Shown here one piece after another: positions 52,191-60,783 of a stretch of 64,000 bases of DNA. The stretch spans positions 1 through 64,000 of the forward strand of contig CAWFZK010000005.1 in assembly GCA_963820315.1 (NCBI GenBank). Direction: 5' to 3'. This DNA is from JACVRW01 sp963820315. Lineage in GTDB: Bacteria; Actinomycetota; Thermoleophilia; Solirubrobacterales; Thermoleophilaceae. The notes under the pieces were generated by a model that was not told where the DNA came from, ran no database searches, and was given only the letters and a program-made list of their open reading frames with translations. Positions within the stretch are counted from its first letter, which is position 1. The number at the start of each line of letters is the position of its first letter. Made by a program: the position numbers and the translations under genes.

Positions 52191-53360
52191 ATGACCCGAA
52201 CCCACAGTCACTTCCCGGCCGGCTTTCTCTTCGGCAGCTCCACGGCCGCACACCAGGTCGAGGGCGGCAACACGAACAACGACTGGTGGGCGTGGGAGCA
52301 GACCGAGGGCAGCACGGCCGGCGAGCCATCGGGCGCCGCCATCGATCAGTGGAATCGCTACCCGGAGGACTTCGCGCTGCTTGCGGGGCTCGGGCAGAAC
52401 GCACACCGGCTCTCGCTCGAGTGGTCGCGCATCGAGCCCGCGCCGGGTGAGTTCAGCGACGCGGCGATCGCCCATTACCGGAACGTGCTCGAGTCGCTCG
52501 CCGAGAACGGGCTGACGGCATTCGTGACCCTCCATCACTTCACGAACCCGCTCTGGTTCGCGGAGCGGGGCGGCTGGCTCGCCGACGACGCCGTCGAGCG
52601 CTTCACGCGCTACTGCGAGCGGGTCTCGCGCGAGCTGGCCGAGCTCATGCCGTGGACGTGCACGATCAACGAGCCCCAGATCGTGGCGCTGTTCGGCTAC
52701 CTCACGGGCTACCACCCGCCGGGCCTACAGGATGCGGAGGCCTGGCGGCGGGTCACGCGGACGCTCATCGAGGCGCATCGCGCCGTGGTGGACCTCTTCC
52801 CGCGTGCCGGCCTCTGCCTCCAGATGCCCGATCTGCAGGGCGACGAGGAGCTGCGCTCACTGGCGCAGCGGGAGATGATCGACGTCTACCTCGACGACCT
52901 GCCCGGCGCCTTCGCGGGCGTTCAGTACTACACGCGCATGGTCCTCGACCCGGCCGCGCCGGGCCTCGTGGCGGACCCGCCCGCAGCTGCGCGAACCACG
53001 CAGATGGGCTGGGAGATCCACCCGGAGGGACTGCTGAAGGCGCTGCGCAGCGCCGCCCGCGCCGGGCTGCCGCTCGTCGTGACCGAGAACGGGATCGCGA
53101 CCAGCGACGACCCGGAGCGGATCGACTATCTCGAATCCCATCTCACGGCCGTGCTCGACGCCCTCGCCGAGGGCATCGATGTGCGCGGCTACATGTACTG
53201 GTCCTCCTTCGACAACTTCGAGTGGGCCGAGGGCTACCGCCCGCGCTTCGGTCTCGTCGGGATCGATCGCGAGAACGACCTGCGCCGCGAGGTGCGCCCG
53301 AGCGCTCACGCCTTCGGGCGCGTGGCGCGAACGGGCGACCTCGAGGCGCTGCGCGCCTGA
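52191..53360 (+). CDS. GH1 glycoside hydrolase (beta-glucosidase type)
   Basis: 389 aa TIM barrel. The acid/base glutamate is in TINEP (Glu161) and the nucleophile in TENGIAT. Substrate-binding SSTAAHQVEGGNTNNDWW and RLSLEWSRIEP are standard. It is shorter than the usual 440-470 aa. No signal peptide, so it acts in the cytosol on beta-glycosides. GGAGG lies upstream. Confidence 0.93.
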   Translation: MTRTHSHFPAGFLFGSSTAAHQVEGGNTNNDWWAWEQTEGSTAGEPSGAAIDQWNRYPEDFALLAGLGQNAHRLSLEWSRIEPAPGEFSDAAIAHYRNVLESLAENGLTAFVTLHHFTNPLWFAERGGWLADDAVERFTRYCERVSRELAELMPWTCTINEPQIVALFGYLTGYHPPGLQDAEAWRRVTRTLIEAHRAVVDLFPRAGLCLQMPDLQGDEELRSLAQREMIDVYLDDLPGAFAGVQYYTRMVLDPAAPGLVADPPAAARTTQMGWEIHPEGLLKALRSAARAGLPLVVTENGIATSDDPERIDYLESHLTAVLDALAEGIDVRGYMYWSSFDNFEWAEGYRPRFGLVGIDRENDLRREVRPSAHAFGRVARTGDLEALRA

Positions 53361-53369
53361 CGCGACGCG

Positions 53370-53957
53370 CTATGCCCACTGCGGCAGCTCGGCACACCAC
53401 GGCGCGTAGGTCGCGATGACGAGTGGGCCGCCCGGACCGCGCCGGACCTCATACAGGACGCCGCAGCGGGGCCATGACCTCAACCAGGCCGCACACAGCA
53501 TCAGTCCCCGGATCGGCCGCCCGCTCGCACGCCTGGCCACCGTGCAGGAGACGCGCCCGACCTCGCCGTAGATCGCCGCCGTCTCGCGCACGAGCGCGGC
53601 CGCTCGGCGACGCTCGCCTGAGGCTGCATGCGCCTGCGGGCTGGCGCACCACGGCTTCCAGCTGCGAGTGACCTTCACGGCGGGGCCCCGCTTGTTCGCG
53701 AATCCGAGCTCGTAGAAGAGGAAGCAGCCCTCACTGCTCGCCGTTCGCACGCGGGCGACGCAGAATGCCGCGTGGCGCAGGCGGGTGCGTACCGCGCCCG
53801 TGGCCCGCCAGCAGTCCACCCGCTCGACCTGGCCGTGGGTCGCGGCGGCGGAGGTCGCCGTCTCGCCGGCGGTGCGCAGGTCGAGCGTGCGGCCGCAGGC
53901 CGGCTGGACGCCGACCACAAGGCAGGCGAGGAGTGCGCAGGTCGCAACGGTTCTCAT
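53370..53957 (-). CDS. Secreted protein with two four-cysteine repeats
   Basis: 195 aa, not a known family to me. A signal peptide (CALLACLVVGVQPA) leads to two copies of a module: VERVDCWRATG-AFC-EGC-FYE-WKPWCA (Cys49, 66, 78, 104) and GRVSCTVARR-MLC-PRC-LYE-YAPWCA (Cys138, 155, 165, 188). The first spacing is 17 residues in both. Each module may hold two disulfides. It is exported and probably a small binding or inhibitor domain. Confidence 0.65.
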   Translation of the reverse strand: MRTVATCALLACLVVGVQPACGRTLDLRTAGETATSAAATHGQVERVDCWRATGAVRTRLRHAAFCVARVRTASSEGCFLFYELGFANKRGPAVKVTRSWKPWCASPQAHAASGERRRAAALVRETAAIYGEVGRVSCTVARRASGRPIRGLMLCAAWLRSWPRCGVLYEVRRGPGGPLVIATYAPWCAELPQWA

Positions 53958-54062
53958 CGTGATCAGCCTCCTGTCCGGCGGTTCGACTCGATGAGGCGAT
54001 CGTGCGGGAGGGGGGCTGCAGCCCGGTGACAGCGCGGCAACAGCGGGCTGACCGGCCCGGCC

Positions 54063-55805
54063 CTAGCGCTGCGGCTCGATGTGAGCGGCGCGCAGCGGGA
54101 AGGTGGCCGCGAGCCGGGTTCCTCCACCCGGCGGGCTCTCGAGCTCGAGCCGGCCGTCCAGGGCGGCCACCCGGTCGAGGAGCCCGCGCAGGCCCGAGCC
54201 GGCCGCTGGATCGGCGCCGCCGACGCCGTCGTCGCTCACGATGGCGGTGATCAGGCCGTCGCTGGTCTCGACCGTGACGATCGCGCTGCGCGCGCCCGCG
54301 TACTTCGCGACGTTCGTGAGCGCCTCTGCCACGACGAAGTAGACGGCGGTCGCCACGGCCGGCGGCACCTCCTCGACGTCTGCCGAGACCTCCACCGGCA
54401 CGGGCGCGCGGCTCGCGAGTGTCTCGAGCGCCGGGCGCAGGCCGCGGTCCGTGAGCTCGGCGGGATGGATGCCGCGTGCGAGCTCGCGCAGCTCTTCGAG
54501 GCTCGCCTGCAGCTCGCTGCTCGACTCGTCCAGCATCGTCGCCAGCTCGGGCAGCTCGTCGGCCCGGCGGCGCGCCCGCTGGAGCTTGAGCGCGAGCGCG
54601 ACGAGCCGCGACTGGGCGCCGTCGTGGAGGTCGCGTTCGAGCCGCCGGCGCTCGGCGTCGCCGGCCTCGACGAGCCGCGCGCGGGACGCGCGCAGATCCT
54701 CTATGCGAGCCCGCAGCTCGGCCGACAGGCGCTGGTTCTCGAGCGCCAGGGCCGCGGCGGCGCCCGCGGTGCGGGTGAGGTCGGGCTCCTCGTCCAGCGC
54801 CGGGTCGTGCACGATTGCGGCGACCCGCCGGCCCTGCAGCTCCACGGCCGTCCAACCCTGCTCGGGGAGCCGGAACGGACGGCCGGCTGCGTCCACGAAG
54901 CGCTTCGTCTCGGGCAGCCAATAGGCGAGCTGGACACCCGGATCGCCGAGCCCCTCCGCGAGCGCCGCACGCAGCTCCTCCTCGCCGGGCGCCTCGCCCA
55001 GCCGCGAGATCAGCTCGGCGACCGCCGCGCCGTGGGCGAGCCGCGTGCGCAGCAGCCCGGCAAGGAAGCCGAACGGCACCGTTGCGAACAGGAGGAGCGC
55101 GAGCCGCTCGAGCCAGGGCTCGGGCGAGCCGACCGCGTCGAAGCCCTGTGCGACGACGAAGGCCAGGAGAGTCGCCCCGCCCGTCCAGAGAACCGGGCCC
55201 AGAACGGGGCGCCGCGCGGCGGGCAGTGCGGCGCGGCGCCTGTAGATCACCACGAAGCCGACGATCGTGATCAGGACGGCCGCGAGGTACTGGAGTCCGT
55301 CGAGCAGGTCAGACAGGCTCTGGTTCGGGTCGACCATCATCAGGTTGGACGGGTCGCCGCTCTCCTCGAACAGCAGGCCCGGGACCTGGAGCACGGTCGC
55401 GACGCCGTAGATCCCGAGCACTACGAGGCGCTCGGCACGCGTCTCGAGACGGCCGCTGGGAAAGGCGATCAGGAGGTGGCCCAGCATTGCCGGGAAGATG
55501 CCGTCGAGCGCGATCCCGATCGTGAACAGCAGGTCGTTGTCGGAGGCGCTGAGGCTGGTGGCGAACCACGCGAATCCAATGGCGCACATCAGAAGGCCCG
55601 TGCGGTTCTCCGGCCGCCGCCACCACGCGAACAGGCCGGTGCCGATGAACGACCAACCGACGAGCAGCGCCAACACGGCGTCGACCGCGGGCTCGTCCAG
55701 ATGGTCGCTTTCGAGCGTCAGCCAGGCGACGACCAGCCCACCCGCGAGCCCCAGGCAAGCCAGGGCGGCCAGGCCGCGGGCCGAGGCGCGAGCGCTGCCG
55801 TTCAC
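54063..55805 (-). CDS. HisKA_3-type sensor histidine kinase, orphan
   Basis: 580 aa. Seven or so N-terminal membrane helices, then a GAF-like/linker region, the phospho-acceptor RRRLERDLHDGAQSRLVALA and a HATPase domain (VAEALTNVAKYAGA, VSDDGVGGAD, GSGLRGLLDRV). No response regulator is adjacent; the partner must be elsewhere. A NarL-type regulator is expected. Confidence 0.92.
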   Translation of the reverse strand: MNGSARASARGLAALACLGLAGGLVVAWLTLESDHLDEPAVDAVLALLVGWSFIGTGLFAWWRRPENRTGLLMCAIGFAWFATSLSASDNDLLFTIGIALDGIFPAMLGHLLIAFPSGRLETRAERLVVLGIYGVATVLQVPGLLFEESGDPSNLMMVDPNQSLSDLLDGLQYLAAVLITIVGFVVIYRRRAALPAARRPVLGPVLWTGGATLLAFVVAQGFDAVGSPEPWLERLALLLFATVPFGFLAGLLRTRLAHGAAVAELISRLGEAPGEEELRAALAEGLGDPGVQLAYWLPETKRFVDAAGRPFRLPEQGWTAVELQGRRVAAIVHDPALDEEPDLTRTAGAAAALALENQRLSAELRARIEDLRASRARLVEAGDAERRRLERDLHDGAQSRLVALALKLQRARRRADELPELATMLDESSSELQASLEELRELARGIHPAELTDRGLRPALETLASRAPVPVEVSADVEEVPPAVATAVYFVVAEALTNVAKYAGARSAIVTVETSDGLITAIVSDDGVGGADPAAGSGLRGLLDRVAALDGRLELESPPGGGTRLAATFPLRAAHIEPQR

Positions 55806-55835
55806 GCCGCCATTGTGGCGTGGGAAGCTTCACCC

Positions 55836-56447
55836 ATGAGCGACTTCATCTCCCGCGGCTTCATGCGCAGGCGCCGGGCACCGGATGACGCCACCGACCG
55901 GCTCCCCCCGGGCCAGTACTACGAGTCCGGGTTCCCGGTGCTGACCGCCGGGCCGACGCCGCACATCGCGCCCGAGGACTGGGGCATGCGCGTCGACGGG
56001 ATGGTCGGCAGCGAGAGGGAATGGACCTGGGACGAGTTCCACGAGCTCCCGTTCGAGGACGTGCCGTGCGACATCCACTGCGTCACCAAGTGGTCGAAGC
56101 TCGGCACCACCTTCCGCGGCGTGTCCGTTGACGTCCTGCTCGACGGCGCCGACCCGCAGGGCCAGTACGCGATGGCCTACTCATACGGCGGCTACACGAC
56201 GAACCTGCCACTCGCCGACCTGACCGGCGGCAAGGCGTGGGTCGTGACCGACCACGAGGGCGACGCGCTGCCGCGCGAGCACGGCGGGCCGGCGCGGCTG
56301 CTCGTTCCGCACCTGTACTTCTGGAAGAGCGCGAAGTGGGTCGCCGGCCTGCGCGTGATGGACCACGACGAGCCCGGCTTCTGGGAGCAGAACGGCTACC
56401 ACATCCGCGGCGACCCCTGGAAGGAGGAGCGGTATTGGAACGACTGA
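55836..56447 (+). CDS. Molybdopterin-dependent oxidoreductase (sulfite oxidase/MsrP-like)
   Basis: 203 aa. The molybdenum-ligand cysteine is in DIHCVTKWSKLGTTF, within an oxidoreductase molybdopterin domain. It lacks a signal peptide and a haem domain, so electrons probably pass to the coupled flavoprotein downstream. It may reduce or oxidise sulfur compounds; the substrate is unknown. Confidence 0.88.
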   Translation: MSDFISRGFMRRRRAPDDATDRLPPGQYYESGFPVLTAGPTPHIAPEDWGMRVDGMVGSEREWTWDEFHELPFEDVPCDIHCVTKWSKLGTTFRGVSVDVLLDGADPQGQYAMAYSYGGYTTNLPLADLTGGKAWVVTDHEGDALPREHGGPARLLVPHLYFWKSAKWVAGLRVMDHDEPGFWEQNGYHIRGDPWKEERYWND

Positions 56448-57157
56448 CGCCGGTTGAGCAGAAGGCCCCGGGCGCGTGGCAGATCGGCACCGTCACGCGC
56501 GTGAAGGAGGAGACGCCGCGGGTCAAGTCGTTCCGCATCGAGCTGCCGATGTGGATGGAGCACCTGCCGGGCCAGCACTACGACGTGCGGCTGACGGCGC
56601 CGGACGGCTACCAGGCCCAGCGCTCCTACTCGATCGCGTCGTCGCCGCTGGACGAGGGTGGGGTCGAGCTCACGATCGACAAGCTCGACGACGGCGAGGT
56701 GTCGCCCTACTTCCACGAGGTGGTGGTCGAGGGCGACCAGGTTGAGCTGCGCGGTCCGTTCACGTCCTACTTCGTGTGGCGCGGCGAGTCGCCGGCGCTG
56801 CTGATCGGAGGCGGCTCCGGCGTCGTCCCGCTGATGGCGATGCTGCGCCACCGGCGCCGAACCATGCCCGAGCTTGCGATGAAGCTCGTCTACTCGGTGC
56901 GCACCGCCGAGGACGTCATCTACGCCGACGAGCTCGGCGACGAGACGGAGCTCACCTTCACGCGCGAGCCGCCCGCCGGCTGGGGCGGCCACACGGGCCG
57001 CATCGACGCCGGGCTGATCCAGTCGACGGGGCTGCGGAACGGCATGGTCTTCGTCTGCGGGACAAACGGCTTCGTCGAGTCCGGGGTCGAGCTCGCCCTC
57101 GCCGAGGGGTTCGACCCGAGGCAAGTGCGAACCGAGCGCTTCGGCCCCAGCGGCTGA
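56435..57157 (+). CDS. FNR-type FAD/NAD reductase coupled to the molybdoenzyme
   Basis: 240 aa. FAD motif RSYSIASSP, NAD motif LLIGGGSGVVPLMAMLR and the terminal CGTNGFVESG fit the ferredoxin reductase fold. It has no 2Fe-2S domain. TTG 56435 is seven bases after AAGGAGG. It overlaps the molybdoenzyme by 13 bases, so it is most likely its electron partner. Confidence 0.9.
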   Translation: MERLTPVEQKAPGAWQIGTVTRVKEETPRVKSFRIELPMWMEHLPGQHYDVRLTAPDGYQAQRSYSIASSPLDEGGVELTIDKLDDGEVSPYFHEVVVEGDQVELRGPFTSYFVWRGESPALLIGGGSGVVPLMAMLRHRRRTMPELAMKLVYSVRTAEDVIYADELGDETELTFTREPPAGWGGHTGRIDAGLIQSTGLRNGMVFVCGTNGFVESGVELALAEGFDPRQVRTERFGPSG

Positions 57158-57176
57158 TCTATCCTGAACAGAGCTC

Positions 57177-57419
57177 GTGCCGTTCGTCGCTTACGTCCAC
57201 GCAGGCGAGTCGGAGCCCCCTCCCGGCGGGCGCCCCTCGTGGGAGCCGAACTGGCGGTTGTGGCGCTGGGTCATCGCCGCCATCCCGCTCTCGATCGCGG
57301 CCGACCACTCGCACGGCGTCGTCGCCATGGTGCTCGTCCTCGCGGTGTTCACGCTCGTCTGCAAGGCGATCGCCGAGCTCTGGCCCGACGGCGACGGGAT
57401 GCGTGAGTACCGCCAGTAG
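57177..57419 (+). CDS. Small membrane protein
   Basis: 80 aa. A Pro-rich start is followed by one or two hydrophobic helices (WVIAAIPLSIAADHSHGVVA, MVLVLAVFTLVCKAIAEL). GTG 57177 has TATCCT 11 bases upstream. The family is not recognised. Confidence 0.6.
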   Translation: MPFVAYVHAGESEPPPGGRPSWEPNWRLWRWVIAAIPLSIAADHSHGVVAMVLVLAVFTLVCKAIAELWPDGDGMREYRQ

Positions 57420-57434
57420 CGCGCGAGCGGCCGG

Positions 57435-57830
57435 CTACTCGGGCCAGAAGTCAGGGATCGACTCGACCTCGGCGCGCGGATCGTCGGACCTCACCGACAC
57501 GATGATCACGACCGCGTCGTCCGGGCCCTCGTTCCAGACCGAGCGGGCGACGTGCGGCGCCACGCGCAGCACGCCTCCCTCATCGACGTCGATCACCTCG
57601 TCCTCGAGCTTGAACTGAAGCGTGCCCGAGGCGACGAAGTAGACCTCCTCCTGGGTCTTGTGGCGGTGCCCGTAGCTGCCCTTGCCGCCCGTCTGCGCCG
57701 GCATCCGGCGCCACGTGAAGCCGACCTGCTCGGTGCCGAGCTCGCTCGCCGCGCTCATCCGCATCTCGCCCGGGTAGTCGCCGAGGACGTCCGGGATCTC
57801 CTCGAGGGTCTTGATCGTCCAATCAGTCAC
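57435..57830 (-). CDS. Cupin-domain protein
   Basis: 131 aa. Cupin motifs GHRHKTQEEVYFVASGTLQF and VAPHVARSVWNEG, with histidine and glutamate metal ligands. GTG 57830 gives VTDWTIKTLEEIPDVLGDYP; 12 codons upstream are also open. Unrelated in sequence to the cupin at 9.4 kb. The function is unknown. Confidence 0.85.
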   Translation of the reverse strand: MTDWTIKTLEEIPDVLGDYPGEMRMSAASELGTEQVGFTWRRMPAQTGGKGSYGHRHKTQEEVYFVASGTLQFKLEDEVIDVDEGGVLRVAPHVARSVWNEGPDDAVVIIVSVRSDDPRAEVESIPDFWPE

Positions 57831-57873
57831 GCCCGCATTCTCTCCCGGCGGGCGCACCGGAGGCAAGCCCCGG

Positions 57874-59092
57874 CTAGGACCAGCTGTCCCAGGCCTGCAG
57901 CGTGGGCAGCGGGTCGAACGGCCGGCCGCCGTCGTACCAGCCCGGCGCGGCCCAGAGCTCGAAGTGGAGATGGCAGCCCTGGGCGTTGCCCGTGTCGCCC
58001 ACCGATCCGATCTGCTGGCCGGTGTAGACCCGGTCGCCTGCGCGGAACGGCGAGGGCTCGGCCAGGTGCATGTAGACGTAGTCGAGGTCGCTGCCGGCGC
58101 CGTCGATCACGAGGTAGTTGCCCGCGGCACCGTGGTAGCCGGCGTACTGGACCGTCCCGCCGCGGGCGGCGAGCATCCGCGTCCCGCACTTGGCGAAGAC
58201 GTCGTGGCCCTGGTGCGAGTGGCCGGAGCGCCCGGAGCCGAACCCGGCACCGGCGCCGCCGTAGTCGTGCCTGCCGCGGACGGGGAAGACGTGGTCGTAC
58301 AGGTCGAAGGCGTCGCGCTCGATGTTGCCCGTCTGGGCGCTCGTGGCGCGCGAGCCGTCGGCCGCGGCCGCGGTGAGCCGGAACGAGTAGCGCCCCGGCG
58401 GGGCGGGCGTGCGGCCGAGGTTGCCGTTCCACGAGACGCTCGCGATCGCGCCGGGCACGACCCCCTGGGGCGCCCATGACTTGACCGGCGCGCCGTCGGA
58501 GGCACGCACGAGCTCGACCGTCAGCGCGGCGGGCGCGGCGCCGGACAGGCGGAACGAGAACGTCACGGCCCTGCGGGCTCCCACGTACGCCTTGGTGCGG
58601 CTCGTGCCGGTCTCGAGCTGCGGCGCGCCGGCCACGACCTGGCCCGGTACCGGCGAGAGCTCCACGTTCGGCTCGGGGGGCGGGGGCGGCATGATCGCGA
58701 GCGCCTTGCTCATCGCCGAACGCACGCCGGCCGCCGTCGCGACCGAGACGGGGCCGGTGACGGCGCCCGACGGGACCTTCGCGTGGATGCGGGTGTCGCT
58801 GCCGGCGCGCACCTGCACCGTCGCGTCGTCCGAGCGGCCATAGCTCCCGTTGAAGATGACCGTCGTGACGCCGCTCAGCGCGGTGCCGGTGATCTTGACC
58901 GTGCTCCCCGCCTGGGCGCGCTTCTTCGTCGCGCAGGACCGCAGGCAGCTGACGGTGCTGATCTTGGGAGTCGCGACGTAGGGTGCCGCCACCGCCGTTC
59001 GGGGTCTGCGCGGCCGCCGCCGGTGCGGCTCCGAGCGCGGCGAGAACGAGCGCACAAGCGCTACGCCTCGCGAAGGCACGACTGTCTCGCAA
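57874..59092 (-). CDS. Secreted M23 peptidase with IPT/TIG-like domain, frameshifted near the start
   Basis: A LytM-type endopeptidase of about 405 aa. The signal peptide SACALVLAALGAAPAAAAQ is in one frame and the mature chain in another; removing one base near 58993 joins them. An IPT/TIG-like region (VKITGTALSGVTTVIFNGSY) is followed by the zinc site SGHSHQGHD and HLHFEL, the M23 signature. It cleaves peptidoglycan cross-bridges. It is under a c-di-AMP riboswitch. Confidence 0.9.
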
Positions 59093-59118
59093 AATCCCTT
59101 GGCCTCTCTTCTTTTTCC

Positions 59119-59275
59119 GGCCTACGGGGTTAGCTGACGGGCTCGCGCTCGAAGAGCAGCGCTACGGCCTGGCAATGGGCCGATTCGCCCCACGAAGACC
59201 CTCTTTCGACGGCCTCCGCACGGTTCCCCCGTTCCCCTCGGCCACGGCGGTCGCCTCGGGGATTAGGCAGGCACT
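59119..59275 (-). ncRNA. c-di-AMP (ydaO/yuaA) riboswitch
   Basis: On the minus strand the leader holds the hallmark 3' core CCGTCAGCTAACCCCGTAGG (59120s-59140), GGGGGAACCG and GGGGCGAATC blocks, and a 5' GCCTAAT segment; GCCT near the 5' end can pair with AGGC at the 3' end. This matches the ydaO/yuaA family, which in actinobacteria turns down cell-wall hydrolases when c-di-AMP is high. The M23 gene starts 26 bases on. Its boundaries are approximate. Confidence 0.88.
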
Positions 59276-59322
59276 TCCTTCCTACCCTGACTGGGGCGGC
59301 AGTATACGCACGGATGCGGCGG

Positions 59323-59351
59323 TTGCAACGGTGGGCGCTGCGGGTTGTATC
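59323..59351 (+). promoter_or_regulatory. Possible rplM promoter
   Basis: TTGCAA (59323-59328), 17 bp, TGTATC (59346-59351), then 43 bases to the rplM ATG. The -10 match is poor. A CCGCC-TCGG-GGCGG hairpin sits between. Together with the riboswitch this fills the 302-base divergent gap. Confidence 0.35.
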
Positions 59352-59394
59352 TGCCACACTGTTCTGCCGGCCGCCTCGGGGCGGTCGTTCTGTG

Positions 59395-59829
59395 ATGAAG
59401 ACCTATGTGGCGACACCAGCTACCCGCGAGCGCAACTGGCTCGTGGTCGATGCATCCGGCAAGACGCTGGGCCGTTTGGCGACTCAGATCGCCGATGCCC
59501 TGCGCGGGAAGCGCAAGCCTGAGTACACGCCGCACGTGGACGTGGGCGACTTCGTGATCGTCGTGAACGCCGAGAAGATCTCGGTGACCGGCAACAAGCG
59601 CGAGGAGAAGCGCTACTACCGCCATTCCGGCTATCCCGGCGGGCTGCGCAGCCGTACGCTCGAGGAGATGCTCGACCGGCGTCCGGAGGAGGTCATCCGG
59701 CTGGCCGTCAAGGGCATGCTCCCGCGCAACCGGCTGGCCCGCGCCCAGCTGCGCAAGCTGAAGGTGTACGCCGGGCCCGATCATCCGCACGTCGCGCAGA
59801 AGCCCGAGCCGATGGAGGTTGTCGCCTGA
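59395..59829 (+). CDS. rplM: 50S ribosomal protein L13
   Basis: 144 aa, family length. MKTYVATPATRERNWLVVDA, GKTLGRLATQIADALRGK and the terminal LKVYAGPDHPHVAQKP are the L13 pattern. ATG 59395 (or GTG 59392). The stop overlaps the rpsI start by one base (TGATG). Confidence 0.97.
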   Translation: MKTYVATPATRERNWLVVDASGKTLGRLATQIADALRGKRKPEYTPHVDVGDFVIVVNAEKISVTGNKREEKRYYRHSGYPGGLRSRTLEEMLDRRPEEVIRLAVKGMLPRNRLARAQLRKLKVYAGPDHPHVAQKPEPMEVVA

Positions 59830-60776
59830 TGATGGAAGAGCCGCAGCAGCCCGAGGACGACGCCCCCGAGGAGGGCGTGCCGGGCGAGCCTGGCGAGGCG
59901 ACTCCGTCGGAGGCAGCTCCCGAGGAGCAGCCCGTGCCGGAGGAGACCCCCGCCGGCAGCGGCGAGGAGCATCCCGGCCCCGAGATCGAGGGCATGGAGG
60001 AGCTTGCCCAGGCCGCCGGCGAGGCTGGGGCGCCCGCCGCCGAGGAGCCCGCCGCCGAGGCTGAGGCGCCCGCCGCGGAGGAGCCCGCCGCCGAGGCCGA
60101 CGCCGACGCTGCCGAGGAGCCCGCGGCCGAGGAGGCCCCCAGCGCCGAGCGCCCGCGCCCCGGTGCGCGCCGCCGGCAGGAGGAAAAGGGCGGCGGCGAC
60201 GAGGTGATCCCGGGCGCCCATCTCGAGCCCGACCTGGTGCTCGAGGAGCAGCGTCCCGCCGAGGGCGAGTTCGGCGAGTACGCCGAGTACGCCGAGAAGG
60301 AGAGCGGCGAGGGCGAGCCCGACGCGGCCGCCGAGGAGGCTTCGACCGAGGAGCAGCCGGCGGCCCTGACGCCGCTCGACCTGGCCGCCGACGCGCGCTA
60401 TCGCGCGACCGGCAAGCGCAAGAGCGCCGTCGCGCGCGTGACGCTCAAGCCGGGCGAGGGCACCTACACGATCAACGGGCGTCATCTCGACGAGTACTTC
60501 CCCCGCGTCCGCCTGCAGCGCATGGGCCGCCAGCCGCTTGAGGCGACCGGCAACCAGGCGCGCATGGACGTGGTGGCGCTGATCCATGGCGGCGGCGTCT
60601 CGTCGCAGGCCTCCGCGCTGCGCCACGGCATCGCCCGGGCGCTGGTCGAGGCCGACCCGGCGCTGCGCGGCGAGCTCAAGCGCCGCGGCTACCTCACGCG
60701 CGACCCGCGCGTGAAGGAGCGCAAGAAGGCCGGGCTCAAGAAGGCCCGCAAGCGGCCGCAGTTCTCGAAGCGCTAA
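59829..60776 (+). CDS. rpsI: 30S ribosomal protein S9 with 190-residue acidic N-terminal extension
   Basis: 315 aa. Residues 191-315 are normal S9 (YRATGKRKSAVARVTLKPGE, ISLLY-type strands, ending KKARKRPQFSKR, the basic tail that reaches the P-site tRNA). Residues 1-190 are Glu/Ala/Pro-rich and highly acidic, with three 12-residue repeats (68-103). Ordinary S9 is about 130-170 aa. The frame is open and follows rplM directly, so it is translated. The function of the extension is unknown. Confidence 0.93.
   Translation: MMEEPQQPEDDAPEEGVPGEPGEATPSEAAPEEQPVPEETPAGSGEEHPGPEIEGMEELAQAAGEAGAPAAEEPAAEAEAPAAEEPAAEADADAAEEPAAEEAPSAERPRPGARRRQEEKGGGDEVIPGAHLEPDLVLEEQRPAEGEFGEYAEYAEKESGEGEPDAAAEEASTEEQPAALTPLDLAADARYRATGKRKSAVARVTLKPGEGTYTINGRHLDEYFPRVRLQRMGRQPLEATGNQARMDVVALIHGGGVSSQASALRHGIARALVEADPALRGELKRRGYLTRDPRVKERKKAGLKKARKRPQFSKR
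60030..60137 (+). repeat. Three in-frame 36-bp repeats inside rpsI
   Basis: Units 60030-60065, 60066-60101 and 60102-60137 encode APAAEEPAAEAE, APAAEEPAAEAD and ADAAEEPAAEEA. They extend the acidic arm of S9 and probably vary in number between strains by slippage. Confidence 0.85.
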
Positions 60777-60783
60777 AGCCACG

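Noticed and set aside
60030..60137. Direct repeats considered as a CRISPR array
   Set aside because: They are contiguous in-frame repeats within rpsI with no spacers.
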